From Candidatus Thiodiazotropha sp. (ex Codakia rugifera) (GTDB lineage Bacteria > Pseudomonadota > Gammaproteobacteria > Chromatiales > Chromatiaceae): DNA of 64,000 nucleotides. The notes under the pieces are model-generated. The model was not told where the DNA came from. It did not search any database and worked only from the letters and a program-made list of their open reading frames with translations. Of this stretch, positions 54,776-63,423 are shown one piece after another. Position 1 is the first letter of the stretch. The number at the start of each line of letters is the position of its first letter. The stretch spans positions 248,001-312,000 of the forward strand of contig JAHXHN010000004.1 in NCBI GenBank assembly GCA_025656675.1, given 5' to 3'. Position numbers and translations under genes: made by a program.

Positions 54776-55986
54776 TGCCTCATCGTGTTAAAGACATTCT
54801 TTGGTTAGCCGGTCGCGACTACCGAAACGAGTGGCAGATGTCTGCCTTCTTTATTGTTTCACTGGCCGCCGTTCTCGGGCCTATGATGATTCTCTATGGT
54901 CTTAAGTTCGGCATAGTCGGCAGTATGCTTACCAATCTCATTGAGGACCCCCGCAATCGGGAGGTCCGCCCTATCGGTAGCGGCCGATACGACAGTGCAT
55001 GGGTAGAGCAGTTGCGAAATCGGGAGGAGATCGATTTCATCGTACCACGCACTCGTGCTATTGCTGCCACTATTGACCTTAAGAGTGACACCGCAAACCG
55101 GATAATCTCTGTAGAGATGATTCCTACAGGCCAGAGAGATCCATTATTGAAGACCCAGGCAATTCCTCAAAGTCTGCAACAGATTGTACTGTCCAGTAAA
55201 GCGGCTCAAAAACTGAACGTTAAACCTGGAGATGAGGTCAGTGGCAGCCTTTCACGTCGATTCAAGGGGCGTAGCGAAAGAATCCATCTCTCACTCCAGG
55301 TAATCGACATAGCGAAACCTGGGAGCTTTACCCGAGATGGTGCCTTCACAAACCTCCTTCTGGTGGAAGCAGCAGAGGATTTTCGCGATGGTCGCGCTGT
55401 CCCTGCTCTCGGGTGGAGTGGAACGGCTGAAGGTAATGATAGACGTACATACCCGAGTTTCCGTCTATACACCAGATCCATCTACGATGTCGCACCTATC
55501 AGTGAGGCATTGGGGAAACTAGGTATTGAGGTCAGCACAAGAGTAGCCGACATCGATATCGTGCGCACGATGGATCGCAACCTGAGTGTCGTCTTCTGGC
55601 TAATTGCCATAATTGGTCTGGTTGGTTTTACATTTTCCCTGGGCGCCAGCCTGTGGGCCAATGTAGACCGAAAGAGAAAAGAGTTAAGTGTACTTCGTCT
55701 GGTTGGTTTCCGTACGGGAGAAATAGTCTGGTTCCCAGTTTTACAATCTGCCTTTACAGCTCTCTTTGGCTGGTTTACAGCCTCGATAATCTATCTAGGT
55801 ATAAGCTTTACCATCAACGGAATTTTTGCCTCACAGATGGAAAGCAATGATAGTATATGTCGCCTGCTGCCAAATCACTTTCTCATAGCTCTGATCCTGA
55901 CACTCGGAGCAGCCACGATCGCTGCAATATTGGCAGGCTACCGAGCAGCACGCATTGAGCCCTCAGAGGGTCTCAGAGATATTTAA
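54775..55986 (+). CDS. FtsX-like ABC permease, TagS-like
   Basis: A 403-residue permease with an N-terminal helix (FFIVSLAAVLGPMMILYGL), a large periplasmic domain (about 45-270) and three C-terminal helices (FWLIAIIGLVGFTFSLGAS and two later). This is the usual MacB/LolC/FtsX layout. The ATG at 54775 overlaps the ATPase stop as TGATG; a TTG one codon earlier is the alternative. With the vWA protein it resembles PpkA/TagST, and probably transduces envelope signals. Confidence 0.88.
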   Translation: MPHRVKDILWLAGRDYRNEWQMSAFFIVSLAAVLGPMMILYGLKFGIVGSMLTNLIEDPRNREVRPIGSGRYDSAWVEQLRNREEIDFIVPRTRAIAATIDLKSDTANRIISVEMIPTGQRDPLLKTQAIPQSLQQIVLSSKAAQKLNVKPGDEVSGSLSRRFKGRSERIHLSLQVIDIAKPGSFTRDGAFTNLLLVEAAEDFRDGRAVPALGWSGTAEGNDRRTYPSFRLYTRSIYDVAPISEALGKLGIEVSTRVADIDIVRTMDRNLSVVFWLIAIIGLVGFTFSLGASLWANVDRKRKELSVLRLVGFRTGEIVWFPVLQSAFTALFGWFTASIIYLGISFTINGIFASQMESNDSICRLLPNHFLIALILTLGAATIAAILAGYRAARIEPSEGLRDI

Positions 55987-56182
55987 ATAAGTGCTGAGCA
56001 GTCATGAGCGGCCATCCTGTAACCAAAAACCCCGCCTCTACGTTGTCAAACCTGGCAATAGACCGGCTATTGTCTGCGAATGACGCCTCGATGCAAAAGT
56101 TTTATGGCTCACAATCTGACTCTTCAAGACTTGTTCATACCTTCCTTAACTTTTTGTAGAACATTGACTCAGACATAGACAT

Positions 56183-56213
56183 AAAAAAAGCCATGAGGGG
56201 AACCCCCCATGGC
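56183..56213 (-). terminator. Terminator of the VPLPA-CTERM gene (minus strand)
   Basis: Stem GCCATG...CATGGC with inner GGGG/CCCC (56190-56213). On the minus strand it is followed by a run of seven T (56183-56189). It lies 35 bases past the stop at 56248. Confidence 0.85.
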
Positions 56214-56247
56214 CTCGACTACTCTGTATAAAATAGTTGACTTAAAT

Positions 56248-56718
56248 TCAGACTTTGCGTCTTCTGCTGAAGGCTACGAAACCAATTAATGCTGAACCAA
56301 ATAACCAGGCAGCTGCCGGTAGAGGAACAGCCTGTATTTTAAGGCTATAGTCAGAATATACCTTTGGATCCAAAGCATTCAGTGCAAACCCGGAAACAGT
56401 AAATACATAACTACCAAGTCCTAAGCTTAATGTTTCAGAGAAGGTATTACCGAGGTGATATGACTGACCGTTTGCAGTGTCTGTCAGTAACAAGTCATCA
56501 GCAGCCATACCTTCATGTGAACCTGAAAAGTTGATATCCAGTGGATTTTTCGAGCCAACATCGAAACTCCATACATCAGTAAAAATCCCTGAATAAGGTG
56601 ATGCTATAAAAGAATCTCCACTTGTTGAAAATGAACCAGCATCAAATGTTGCAGCTTGCAATCCAAATGACAGGGTTAACGCAAGTAGTGCTAAATAGCG
56701 TTTAAATAGTTTCTTCAT
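56248..56718 (-). CDS. VPLPA-CTERM sorting-domain protein
   Basis: A 156-residue secreted protein with a signal peptide (LLALTLSFGLQAA). It ends with the PEP-CTERM variant VPLPAAAWLFGSALIGFVAF then SRRRKV: Pro motif, helix and basic tail. Exosortase cleaves this tail. The mature part is small and Ser/Gly/Asp-rich, of the kind that is often surface or matrix attached. AAGGAAG lies seven bases before the ATG. No exosortase is in the window. Confidence 0.85.
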   Translation of the reverse strand: MKKLFKRYLALLALTLSFGLQAATFDAGSFSTSGDSFIASPYSGIFTDVWSFDVGSKNPLDINFSGSHEGMAADDLLLTDTANGQSYHLGNTFSETLSLGLGSYVFTVSGFALNALDPKVYSDYSLKIQAVPLPAAAWLFGSALIGFVAFSRRRKV

Positions 56719-57146
56719 GATCTTCTTCCTTTAAGATAATCCGTGAAATCTAGATTTCCAATGCAGAAGCATCAGTAGCTGCAAACTTATCATCTAGTAT
56801 AAAACAGGTAAATACTTAAAATCCCAAATCAAGAGTAATATCTCAAATTTTAACAATTAAGTTATTAGGGCTCACATGCAGTATTGTTGAGTTAGTTTAT
56901 ATTTTGATTTTTAAAATAATTTCACTTCAGAAACTATATTACGCCTGTACTCCAACAGTTCATTATTGTGACTTGCATCACGCTTTATTTCACTTTTGCT
57001 TTTCAATGACAGACGCTCATATCACCTTTTTACACATGCCACATACTATTTAACGTCGTTTAAATTTTTTGGGTGAACAATCGTCTCTTATTGCCCATTG
57101 ATCAACTATTCCGTTCTGGATAATACACACTGGCCATCAGACTTTT
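56719..57146. other. 428-base AT-rich gap
   Basis: No gene found. It presumably holds the promoter of the VPLPA-CTERM gene and the 3' end region of the ATPase gene. No clear sigma-54 or sigma-70 pair could be placed. Confidence 0.4.
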
Positions 57147-58985
57147 TTAAATGTTTATCCTTGACCTATTGTCTGAATAAACATATTTAATATCGGCAAG
57201 ATTCATTGATCCAAAAATTCCTTCCATCGAGTTTTGCCATTGCAAGCGCAGATTACTGGGTAAAAACTGTAACAAGAACAAAATGAGCAGACCAAAACTC
57301 ACCAAGTAGAGAATACGTACAAGCGATCGCTTATGATAACTGGCTATTTCTATCTTGTTGCTTTCGTTTAAAGGTACTGTTGCCTGAGAATGAGTTATAT
57401 CAGGACAGCTATCGATCCATACCGATGGTAATTTTAAATTGTCATATCCCTGACCGGTGCGAGTGCAGTTGTCATCAGCTGCTAAACGCCGTGGGTTGAT
57501 TGAACACTGTTTAGGTTTGCCCTTGGGTTTTGAAGAATCAAGCATGGGCTCAGTTCTATCTGAATCATTACTATTCGACATCCACCAAACGCCACCCCAC
57601 TGATGACCATCCCTTTTCTCGTATTGATCATGGTCCACACCATCTGATATTGAGTCGATGATGTAAGCATCACTATTTGTTGACGATTGAATATAGAGCG
57701 GCTCGATATCATTCAATCCTGAAGATACTTCATCACTATCCTCCCACAAAGCTGGGCCTTCTATCTGCCCTGAATACGACCGTTGTAAACTATCACTTTC
57801 TAGTTCGAAAGCTATCGGTTCTACTGAACTGTTAGCATAACGGGATAATGGTATCGATGAGATATCATCCTGACTTGCATCGTCCCACGCAAACCAGTCC
57901 GTGTCGGGCAATTCCCAGTCATCGTTACTCTCTAACGAATGCTCACTATCTGCATTTATGCCGCTAACCGCTGTAAAACCATATTCATCAATTCTTTGAT
58001 CGATAGCGGCCTCATCATCCTCTGCGGTAAGAACCTCGTTTGCATCATTGTTCAAACCACTGATATCTTCTGATAGAGGCTCTACTGTATGAGCCTGAAT
58101 TGAAAGTGATTGTTTCGTTGCAAGGTACCTATCTTCAAATGAATCGAATGACTCATCATCCATCAATGTCAGTCGTTTTTCGTCAACCAGTTCCTGAACT
58201 ACCAGAAGGACATCCTCATCACTCAGATGGTGCTTGTTCTCGATGGCAGCAAACAATAATAGACGACTCATAATATGATTAACTTGTCTTGGCACACCCT
58301 GTGTAACCTGGTATATCAGAGAAAAAACACACTGATTGAAACTCGGATCCGATTGCCATCCAACCAAGCCAAGTCTATGAGTTATATAACCCTCTGTCTG
58401 TTCAGCTGACATTGACTCCAAGTGACAAGTTGCAATTAACCTTTGTTGAATGTGTTCCATGCCTGGACTTAACACACTCTCTCTCAACTCACTATGGCCA
58501 ATGAGTACTATTTGCAGTAAAGAGTGCTTACCTTCTTGTAGATTAGAGAGCAACCGCAACTCTTCAAGCCCATTTGAAGTTAGGTTTTGTGCTTCATCAA
58601 GAAAAATAATTGAGCGCTTGCCTGTGCTATGCAGACCAGCGATATGTTTATGAATACTTGTCAGTAATGTTGCTTTATTAAATCGCTCAGCCGGCAAACC
58701 ATATTCAAGAGCAACCTTCCTGAGAAGCTCTTCTGCCTGCAGCTGGCTCGTTACCAGATTGATGACATTAATCTTAGTATTATCAATTTCAGATATGACA
58801 TCCCTGCACAGGGTAGTCTTACCTGACCCAGGACTGCCTGTAATCATGACAAATCCCTCGCCCTGCTCCAAGGCATATGCCATATATGCCGATGCCCTTT
58901 TATAATGATTGTGGGCATAGCGAAATTTTTCATCCGCACTTAGTCTGAACGGCGTATCCTTGAAACCAAAGAATGATTCATACAT
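57147..58985 (-). CDS. ExeA/GspA-like AAA ATPase with long acidic linker and C-terminal helix
   Basis: A 612-residue protein opening MYESFFGFKDTPFRLSAD, typical of ExeA/PEP-CTERM-locus ATPases. Walker A is MITGSPGSGKTTLC (about residue 50) and Walker B IIFLDEAQNL, with a GVPRQVNHI helix-2 motif. Residues about 280-540 form a very acidic, Asp/Glu/Ser-rich, low-complexity linker. It ends with one helix (ILYLVSFGLLILFLLQFLP) and a short tail. It probably organises surface secretion beside PEP-CTERM proteins. The ATG at 58985 is preferred over a GTG three codons upstream. Confidence 0.85.
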   Translation of the reverse strand: MYESFFGFKDTPFRLSADEKFRYAHNHYKRASAYMAYALEQGEGFVMITGSPGSGKTTLCRDVISEIDNTKINVINLVTSQLQAEELLRKVALEYGLPAERFNKATLLTSIHKHIAGLHSTGKRSIIFLDEAQNLTSNGLEELRLLSNLQEGKHSLLQIVLIGHSELRESVLSPGMEHIQQRLIATCHLESMSAEQTEGYITHRLGLVGWQSDPSFNQCVFSLIYQVTQGVPRQVNHIMSRLLLFAAIENKHHLSDEDVLLVVQELVDEKRLTLMDDESFDSFEDRYLATKQSLSIQAHTVEPLSEDISGLNNDANEVLTAEDDEAAIDQRIDEYGFTAVSGINADSEHSLESNDDWELPDTDWFAWDDASQDDISSIPLSRYANSSVEPIAFELESDSLQRSYSGQIEGPALWEDSDEVSSGLNDIEPLYIQSSTNSDAYIIDSISDGVDHDQYEKRDGHQWGGVWWMSNSNDSDRTEPMLDSSKPKGKPKQCSINPRRLAADDNCTRTGQGYDNLKLPSVWIDSCPDITHSQATVPLNESNKIEIASYHKRSLVRILYLVSFGLLILFLLQFLPSNLRLQWQNSMEGIFGSMNLADIKYVYSDNRSRINI

Positions 58986-59458
58986 GTTTTTCACGCAAAT
59001 CCACTATAACCCATCACTTAAACAGCACTTCATGGGTTTTTAGATTGGGAGAGTATCGATAACAAATAGATCAGTAAGAAACATGCTGACGACTCCTAGT
59101 GTTTCCGCCAGTAAATTCAGCACTGTTTAAAATAGTGATACTTTGCAAGTACAACAAACTTTTCAGGCTGGATAGTGATATTTCCCAACCTTTTTTTCTT
59201 AGATACAGACAATTGCAATATTGATTAAACTCCATCTTCACTTACTCCCTTGAGGCAATAATTCATCCCTCTTTATTAAACTTAGCTGGAATAAAGTAGT
59301 GAAAACCTATTCTAGAGTCAATCATTTGCTCTCTTATGAATCATTTGACATTCATTACGCCACAAACAAAAAATCCTGGAAGAGTGGCAATTTCTTACCT
59401 CTTTTCCAGGATTATTCAATCCGTCGTGATGCAGGAATTCCCTGCTAACAAATCGTGT
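58986..59458. other. 473-base gap with a minus-strand terminator at its right end
   Basis: No gene seen. The right end carries the terminator of the lipoprotein gene (see next entry). The left half should hold the ATPase promoter, which I cannot pin down. Confidence 0.4.
59367..59414 (-). terminator. Terminator of the Ig/FnIII lipoprotein gene (minus strand)
   Basis: Stem AATCCTGGAA(A)AGAGG with CTCTTCCAGGATT (about 59373-59413) and a long loop, followed on the minus strand by T-rich ATTTTTTG. It lies 45 bases after the stop at 59459. Confidence 0.75.
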
Positions 59459-60382
59459 TCAATTTACGACGGTTTTCAGCACTATGTTTGAATAAGAGCT
59501 CATAATGTCTTGCTGGTCATAGACAGAAACCGCTACATAATATTCACCAAGTTCAAGGTTATCTAATACATACGAGGTCAGATCACCTTCAGCCAGTTCA
59601 ACCTGCATCTGTAAATTATCACGTGTTGTACCAATATAGATACAAAATCCTTTGATATCGGCAAGACTCAGCGAAGATCCATCAGTACGCGTTGTTGGTG
59701 CGGTCCATCTCAACGACATCGAACCAGTTGTTGGAGCAACATCCACAGGATTCACTGAAACACTGAAAGCAGCCAACGTAGCGCTGTCTGTTCCATCGGA
59801 AACCGTAATCTGGATATTGTTGTAGTTACCAACATCCTGATCAGTCGGCGATCCACTCACTGTGCCGTTCTGTGTATTGAAGTCAGCCCAATTTGGCAAG
59901 TTGGCAACAGAAAAACTGAGTGTATCGGTATCTCCATCCGTTGCTGTAGGTGAAAAACTATATACATCCCCTGCATCAACAGCAGAAGCTGGTGTTCCGC
60001 TGATCACAGGGACTTGATTCACTGGTTGTGGTACTTCATTCTCTGAAGGATCAGTTGGAGTCTGATCTCCTCCGTTGTCAGAGGTATCTTCGGGAGGCTT
60101 TGTCGGTGCAACTGGCTTCACTGTAGGCGTTGTCGGAGCAACTGGGTTAACTGTAGGAGAAGGAGGAGGTGGAGGTGGAGCAACTACACTCACTTCCTGT
60201 TCATCCTTGACTGTCTCTTCCTGAGGGGCTGGTGTGTTATCGGCACCGCCATTAGAAACCGCTGTATCTTGATCAGGATTACTGGCGACTTGATTGGAAT
60301 CCGGTGTAGCGCTTCCACCACCACACGCACTGAGAATGAAACTCAATACTATTGTCGTCAAAATCGCCTGTGTTGATTTCAT
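59459..60382 (-). CDS. Pro-rich lipoprotein with Ig-like and FnIII-like domains
   Basis: A 307-residue lipoprotein using the ATG at 60382, which gives the lipobox LSFILSACGGG. A low-complexity Pro/Thr/Val segment follows (repeats of PTVKPVAPTK), then a putative-Ig domain (VPVISGTPASAVDAG; GTVSGSPTDQDVGNYN) and a C-terminal fibronectin-III-like domain (SMSLRWTAPTTRTDGSS). Probably a surface-exposed adhesin-like stalk. A frame reading 25 codons further upstream is unlikely. Confidence 0.8.
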   Translation of the reverse strand: MKSTQAILTTIVLSFILSACGGGSATPDSNQVASNPDQDTAVSNGGADNTPAPQEETVKDEQEVSVVAPPPPPPSPTVNPVAPTTPTVKPVAPTKPPEDTSDNGGDQTPTDPSENEVPQPVNQVPVISGTPASAVDAGDVYSFSPTATDGDTDTLSFSVANLPNWADFNTQNGTVSGSPTDQDVGNYNNIQITVSDGTDSATLAAFSVSVNPVDVAPTTGSMSLRWTAPTTRTDGSSLSLADIKGFCIYIGTTRDNLQMQVELAEGDLTSYVLDNLELGEYYVAVSVYDQQDIMSSYSNIVLKTVVN

Positions 60383-60823
60383 TTTGAATGGCCTCGATAT
60401 CAGAATTCCTGCATAGAGTAACGGCATTCCCATCCACACTCTGAGGAACTGGATCACAGATAAAGGCGACCTTATTCACAATACCGGATATACATTTATA
60501 TCCTATTGATATAATTACAATAATTAGTTAGTTCGAGAGGGTGAACAACGGCGGAAAAATCGAAATATATGCCAACAAATAACTTAACTGTTCTAATCAA
60601 ATACCCAAGTAATCAAGTCAAGATAAAATCACTTTTGAAGACGCACTAAAACACTATGTAATAATTTCGCACCTTTAGCTTGGTCTCATAGGTCATGCAT
60701 TCATCCTTTACCAGGCAAACATGACCTAATACCGCAACTCTCTCATGGTGTCCGCGCTTGATGCCGAATAGATTCGCCACTTATACTCTGCGACGTTTAA
60801 TTCGATAACAATAGGCATCACGT
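60383..60823. other. 441-base divergent intergenic region
   Basis: No gene seen between the lipoprotein (minus) and the aminotransferase (plus). It is AT-rich near the middle and holds the promoters of both. Individual boxes could not be assigned safely. Confidence 0.4.
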
Positions 60824-62011
60824 ATGACAACTCCAAGCTTTAACCCACCCGTTCGCACCCTGATGGGTCCCGGACCATCCGATGTTCATCCTCGTATTCT
60901 AGAGGCTTTGTCACGCCCGACAATTGGCCATCTGGATCCACTCTTTGTCGATATGATGGAACAAACCAAAGGATTGCTTCAGTACGCTTTCCAAACCGAA
61001 AATCCACTGACCATGCCTGTATCTGCACCAGGATCGGCAGGTATGGAGACCTGTTTTGTCAATCTGGTGGAGCCTGGGGATAAGGTTATCGTCTGTCAAA
61101 ACGGTGTGTTTGGCGGTCGTATGAAAGAGAATGTCGAACGTTGTGGCGGTGTGCCGGTAATGGTCGAAGATGAATGGGGTAAAAGTGTCGATCTTGGAAA
61201 GGTGGAAGCCGCGCTGGAAACAAACAGTGATGCCAAGATCCTTGCCTTTGTACATGCAGAAACCTCAACTGGAGCGCGATCCGATGCTAAGGAACTCGTG
61301 GAACTCGCCCATCGTCACGACTGCCTGACTATCGTCGATGCGGTAACCTCTCTGGGTGGTAGTGAACTTAAAGTCGACGATTGGGGAATTGACACCATCT
61401 ACTCTGGTACCCAGAAATGTCTCTCTTGCACCCCTGGTATTGCCCCTATCAGCTTCAATGAACGGGCCTTGGATAAGGTACGAAACCGCCAAAGCAAGGT
61501 CCAAAGCTGGTTTCTTGATCTGAACCTGGTCATGGGCTATTGGGGAAGTGGCCAAAAACGCGCCTACCACCATACAGCACCGGTCAATGCCCTGTACGGT
61601 TTGCATGAATCACTCTGCATTTTACAAGCAGAGGGCATAGAGAATGCCTGGCAACGCCACAACATCATGCATACAGCTTTGAAAGCGGGACTTGAGGCAA
61701 TGGGACTGCGTTTTATTGTTGATGAGTCTCATCGCCTACCTCAACTGAATGCAGTATCCATTCCTGAAGGTGTTGATGATGCAATAGTCCGAGGCCGCTT
61801 ACTGAATGAATACAATCTGGAGATTGGTGCAGGTCTTGGTGCACTGGCTGGGAAAGTGTGGCGAATTGGTCTGATGGGACATAGTGCCCGGGCTGAGAAT
61901 ATCCTGCTCTGCATTAGCGCCCTGGAAGCTGTTTTGAGTGAGCTGAATGCACCGATAAATACCGGTGTCGCCCTAGCTGCCATGCAGCAGGTGCTCTCAT
62001 CGGAGAAGTGA
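60824..62011 (+). CDS. Alanine/serine-glyoxylate aminotransferase family protein
   Basis: A 395-residue fold-type I PLP enzyme. The N-terminal TLMGPGPSDVHPRILEAL, HAETSTGARSD and VDAVTSLGGSEL motifs and the PLP lysine in SGTQKCLSCTPG are typical of the AGT family. It interconverts glyoxylate and glycine with alanine or serine as amino donor; which donor cannot be told from sequence. It overlaps the rhodanese gene by four bases. Confidence 0.9.
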   Translation: MTTPSFNPPVRTLMGPGPSDVHPRILEALSRPTIGHLDPLFVDMMEQTKGLLQYAFQTENPLTMPVSAPGSAGMETCFVNLVEPGDKVIVCQNGVFGGRMKENVERCGGVPVMVEDEWGKSVDLGKVEAALETNSDAKILAFVHAETSTGARSDAKELVELAHRHDCLTIVDAVTSLGGSELKVDDWGIDTIYSGTQKCLSCTPGIAPISFNERALDKVRNRQSKVQSWFLDLNLVMGYWGSGQKRAYHHTAPVNALYGLHESLCILQAEGIENAWQRHNIMHTALKAGLEAMGLRFIVDESHRLPQLNAVSIPEGVDDAIVRGRLLNEYNLEIGAGLGALAGKVWRIGLMGHSARAENILLCISALEAVLSELNAPINTGVALAAMQQVLSSEK

Positions 62012-62826
62012 CACCCGATCTGCCACTGCTGATCGAGCCAGAGGATCTACAAAGCCTGCTTGAAAAGGAGAGCCTGGTGGTTGTCGATCTCTGTAAGGAG
62101 ACCACCTACTCTCAACTACACATTCCGGGGGCGATACATCTTTCCTATGGCTCGATCGTTGCGGGAAATCATCCGGTAAATGGCCTGTTGCCAGAACCCT
62201 GCCATTTGGAGCAGGTTTTTACTGCCCATGGCATAGGCAACCAGACCCATGTCGTTGCCTATGACGACGAGGGTGGAGGGAATGCTTCGCGTCTCCTGTG
62301 GACCCTGGAAGCCATGGGACACCATCATCACTCATTGCTGAATGGTGGATTGCATGCCTGGGCCAATGAAGGACACCCCTGCAGTAGAGAAAAGGCGACT
62401 CCAACTGTAACCACATTTTCAGCAATCCCCTCCACGCAACCCGTAGCCAGCACTGATGATATATTACAGCGGCTGAACAATAGCGACTTTTCACTTTGGG
62501 ATGCACGCAGCGGTAGCGAGTTTTCGGGCAAGTCCCGATTTTCCCAACACCCCGGACACATACCCGGTGCCATCAACCTTGATTGGTTGGAGGTAATGGA
62601 TCGGCAACGAAATCTACGTCTCAATCCTGATGATCAGCTTAAAAGGCAATTATCCAGCCTAGGGTTCACCAAGGAAAAAGAGATTGTCACCTACTGCCAG
62701 ACTCATCATCGTTCATCACTCGCCTGGTTTGTACTCCATTACCTGGGCTACCCGCGTTGCAAAGGCTATCCCGGCTCTTGGTCCGATTGGGGAAACAGGG
62801 ATGACACCCCGAAAGCGATGTCATGA
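62008..62826 (+). CDS. Two-domain rhodanese (sulfurtransferase)
   Basis: A 272-residue protein with two rhodanese domains. The first (about 1-125) lacks the catalytic cysteine. The second has C in TYCQTHHRSS near residue 229, a C-x4-R loop that differs from the CRKGV/CGSGV loops of TST and MST. Sulfur-acceptor specificity is therefore uncertain. The GTG start is in a GTGA overlap with the aminotransferase. It also overlaps the Sco-like gene by four bases. Confidence 0.88.
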   Translation: MTPDLPLLIEPEDLQSLLEKESLVVVDLCKETTYSQLHIPGAIHLSYGSIVAGNHPVNGLLPEPCHLEQVFTAHGIGNQTHVVAYDDEGGGNASRLLWTLEAMGHHHHSLLNGGLHAWANEGHPCSREKATPTVTTFSAIPSTQPVASTDDILQRLNNSDFSLWDARSGSEFSGKSRFSQHPGHIPGAINLDWLEVMDRQRNLRLNPDDQLKRQLSSLGFTKEKEIVTYCQTHHRSSLAWFVLHYLGYPRCKGYPGSWSDWGNRDDTPKAMS

Positions 62827-63416
62827 GACGACCATCCAGCAAACAGCGCCGATTGGTCATTCTGACATTGGCTGTTACAACTTTTTGCATCGCCTACTAT
62901 GCGGGTGTTCTGCAAAAGGACCGTGACCAAAAACCGCCACAAATTAATGGTGTCCTCATTCACCCGCCAACACCCTCTCCCACACTTAATCTGCTGAATA
63001 ACAACGGCGAAGCATTTACTGCTGCTGACCTGTTGGGTCATTGGAGTCTACTGATGCTGGACCCGCAACGGGAAGTTAACCCTGCCCCAGCGCTGGTCCA
63101 ACTCATTCAGGTACACAACCGAATGGCAACCAACCCGGAACTTCAGCAGCGGATACACTATCTCTATCTTCCCCGGCATGAGACAGCCGCGGTAACACAA
63201 TCGCTATCCGAACTTGGGAGTAACATCTATGGACTCACTGGAGAGACACAGCAACTGGATGAAACCTTTCACCTTTTCGGGAGTGGCGATACGGGTGCCG
63301 AATACACGCTCTACCTGATCGGACCAGAGGGGCTTTTGCATGCCCTGTTTACCCAAACAGTAGATGCCGCTACTATCGCTGAGGATTTGACCAAGATGAT
63401 CACCTTCACGCAGTAA
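62823..63416 (+). CDS. SCO1/SenC-like protein lacking the copper-binding cysteines
   Basis: A 197-residue protein with an N-terminal anchor (LVILTLAVTTFCIAYYAGVL) and a thioredoxin-like domain (GEAFTAADLLGHWSLLMLDP). Where Sco proteins carry CxxxC, this reads DPQREVNP, and the domain has no cysteine at all. A late GAEYTLYLIGPEG block fits the family. It is likely a degenerate Sco with a non-copper role. It overlaps the rhodanese gene by four bases and lies seven bases before psd. Confidence 0.7.
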   Translation: MRRPSSKQRRLVILTLAVTTFCIAYYAGVLQKDRDQKPPQINGVLIHPPTPSPTLNLLNNNGEAFTAADLLGHWSLLMLDPQREVNPAPALVQLIQVHNRMATNPELQQRIHYLYLPRHETAAVTQSLSELGSNIYGLTGETQQLDETFHLFGSGDTGAEYTLYLIGPEGLLHALFTQTVDAATIAEDLTKMITFTQ

Positions 63417-63423
63417 AAACTTA

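Noticed and set aside
51978-55986. Remnant of a complete type VI secretion locus
   Set aside because: Only the PpkA-like vWA and TagST-like parts are present; no Tss, Hcp, VgrG or ClpV gene in the window.
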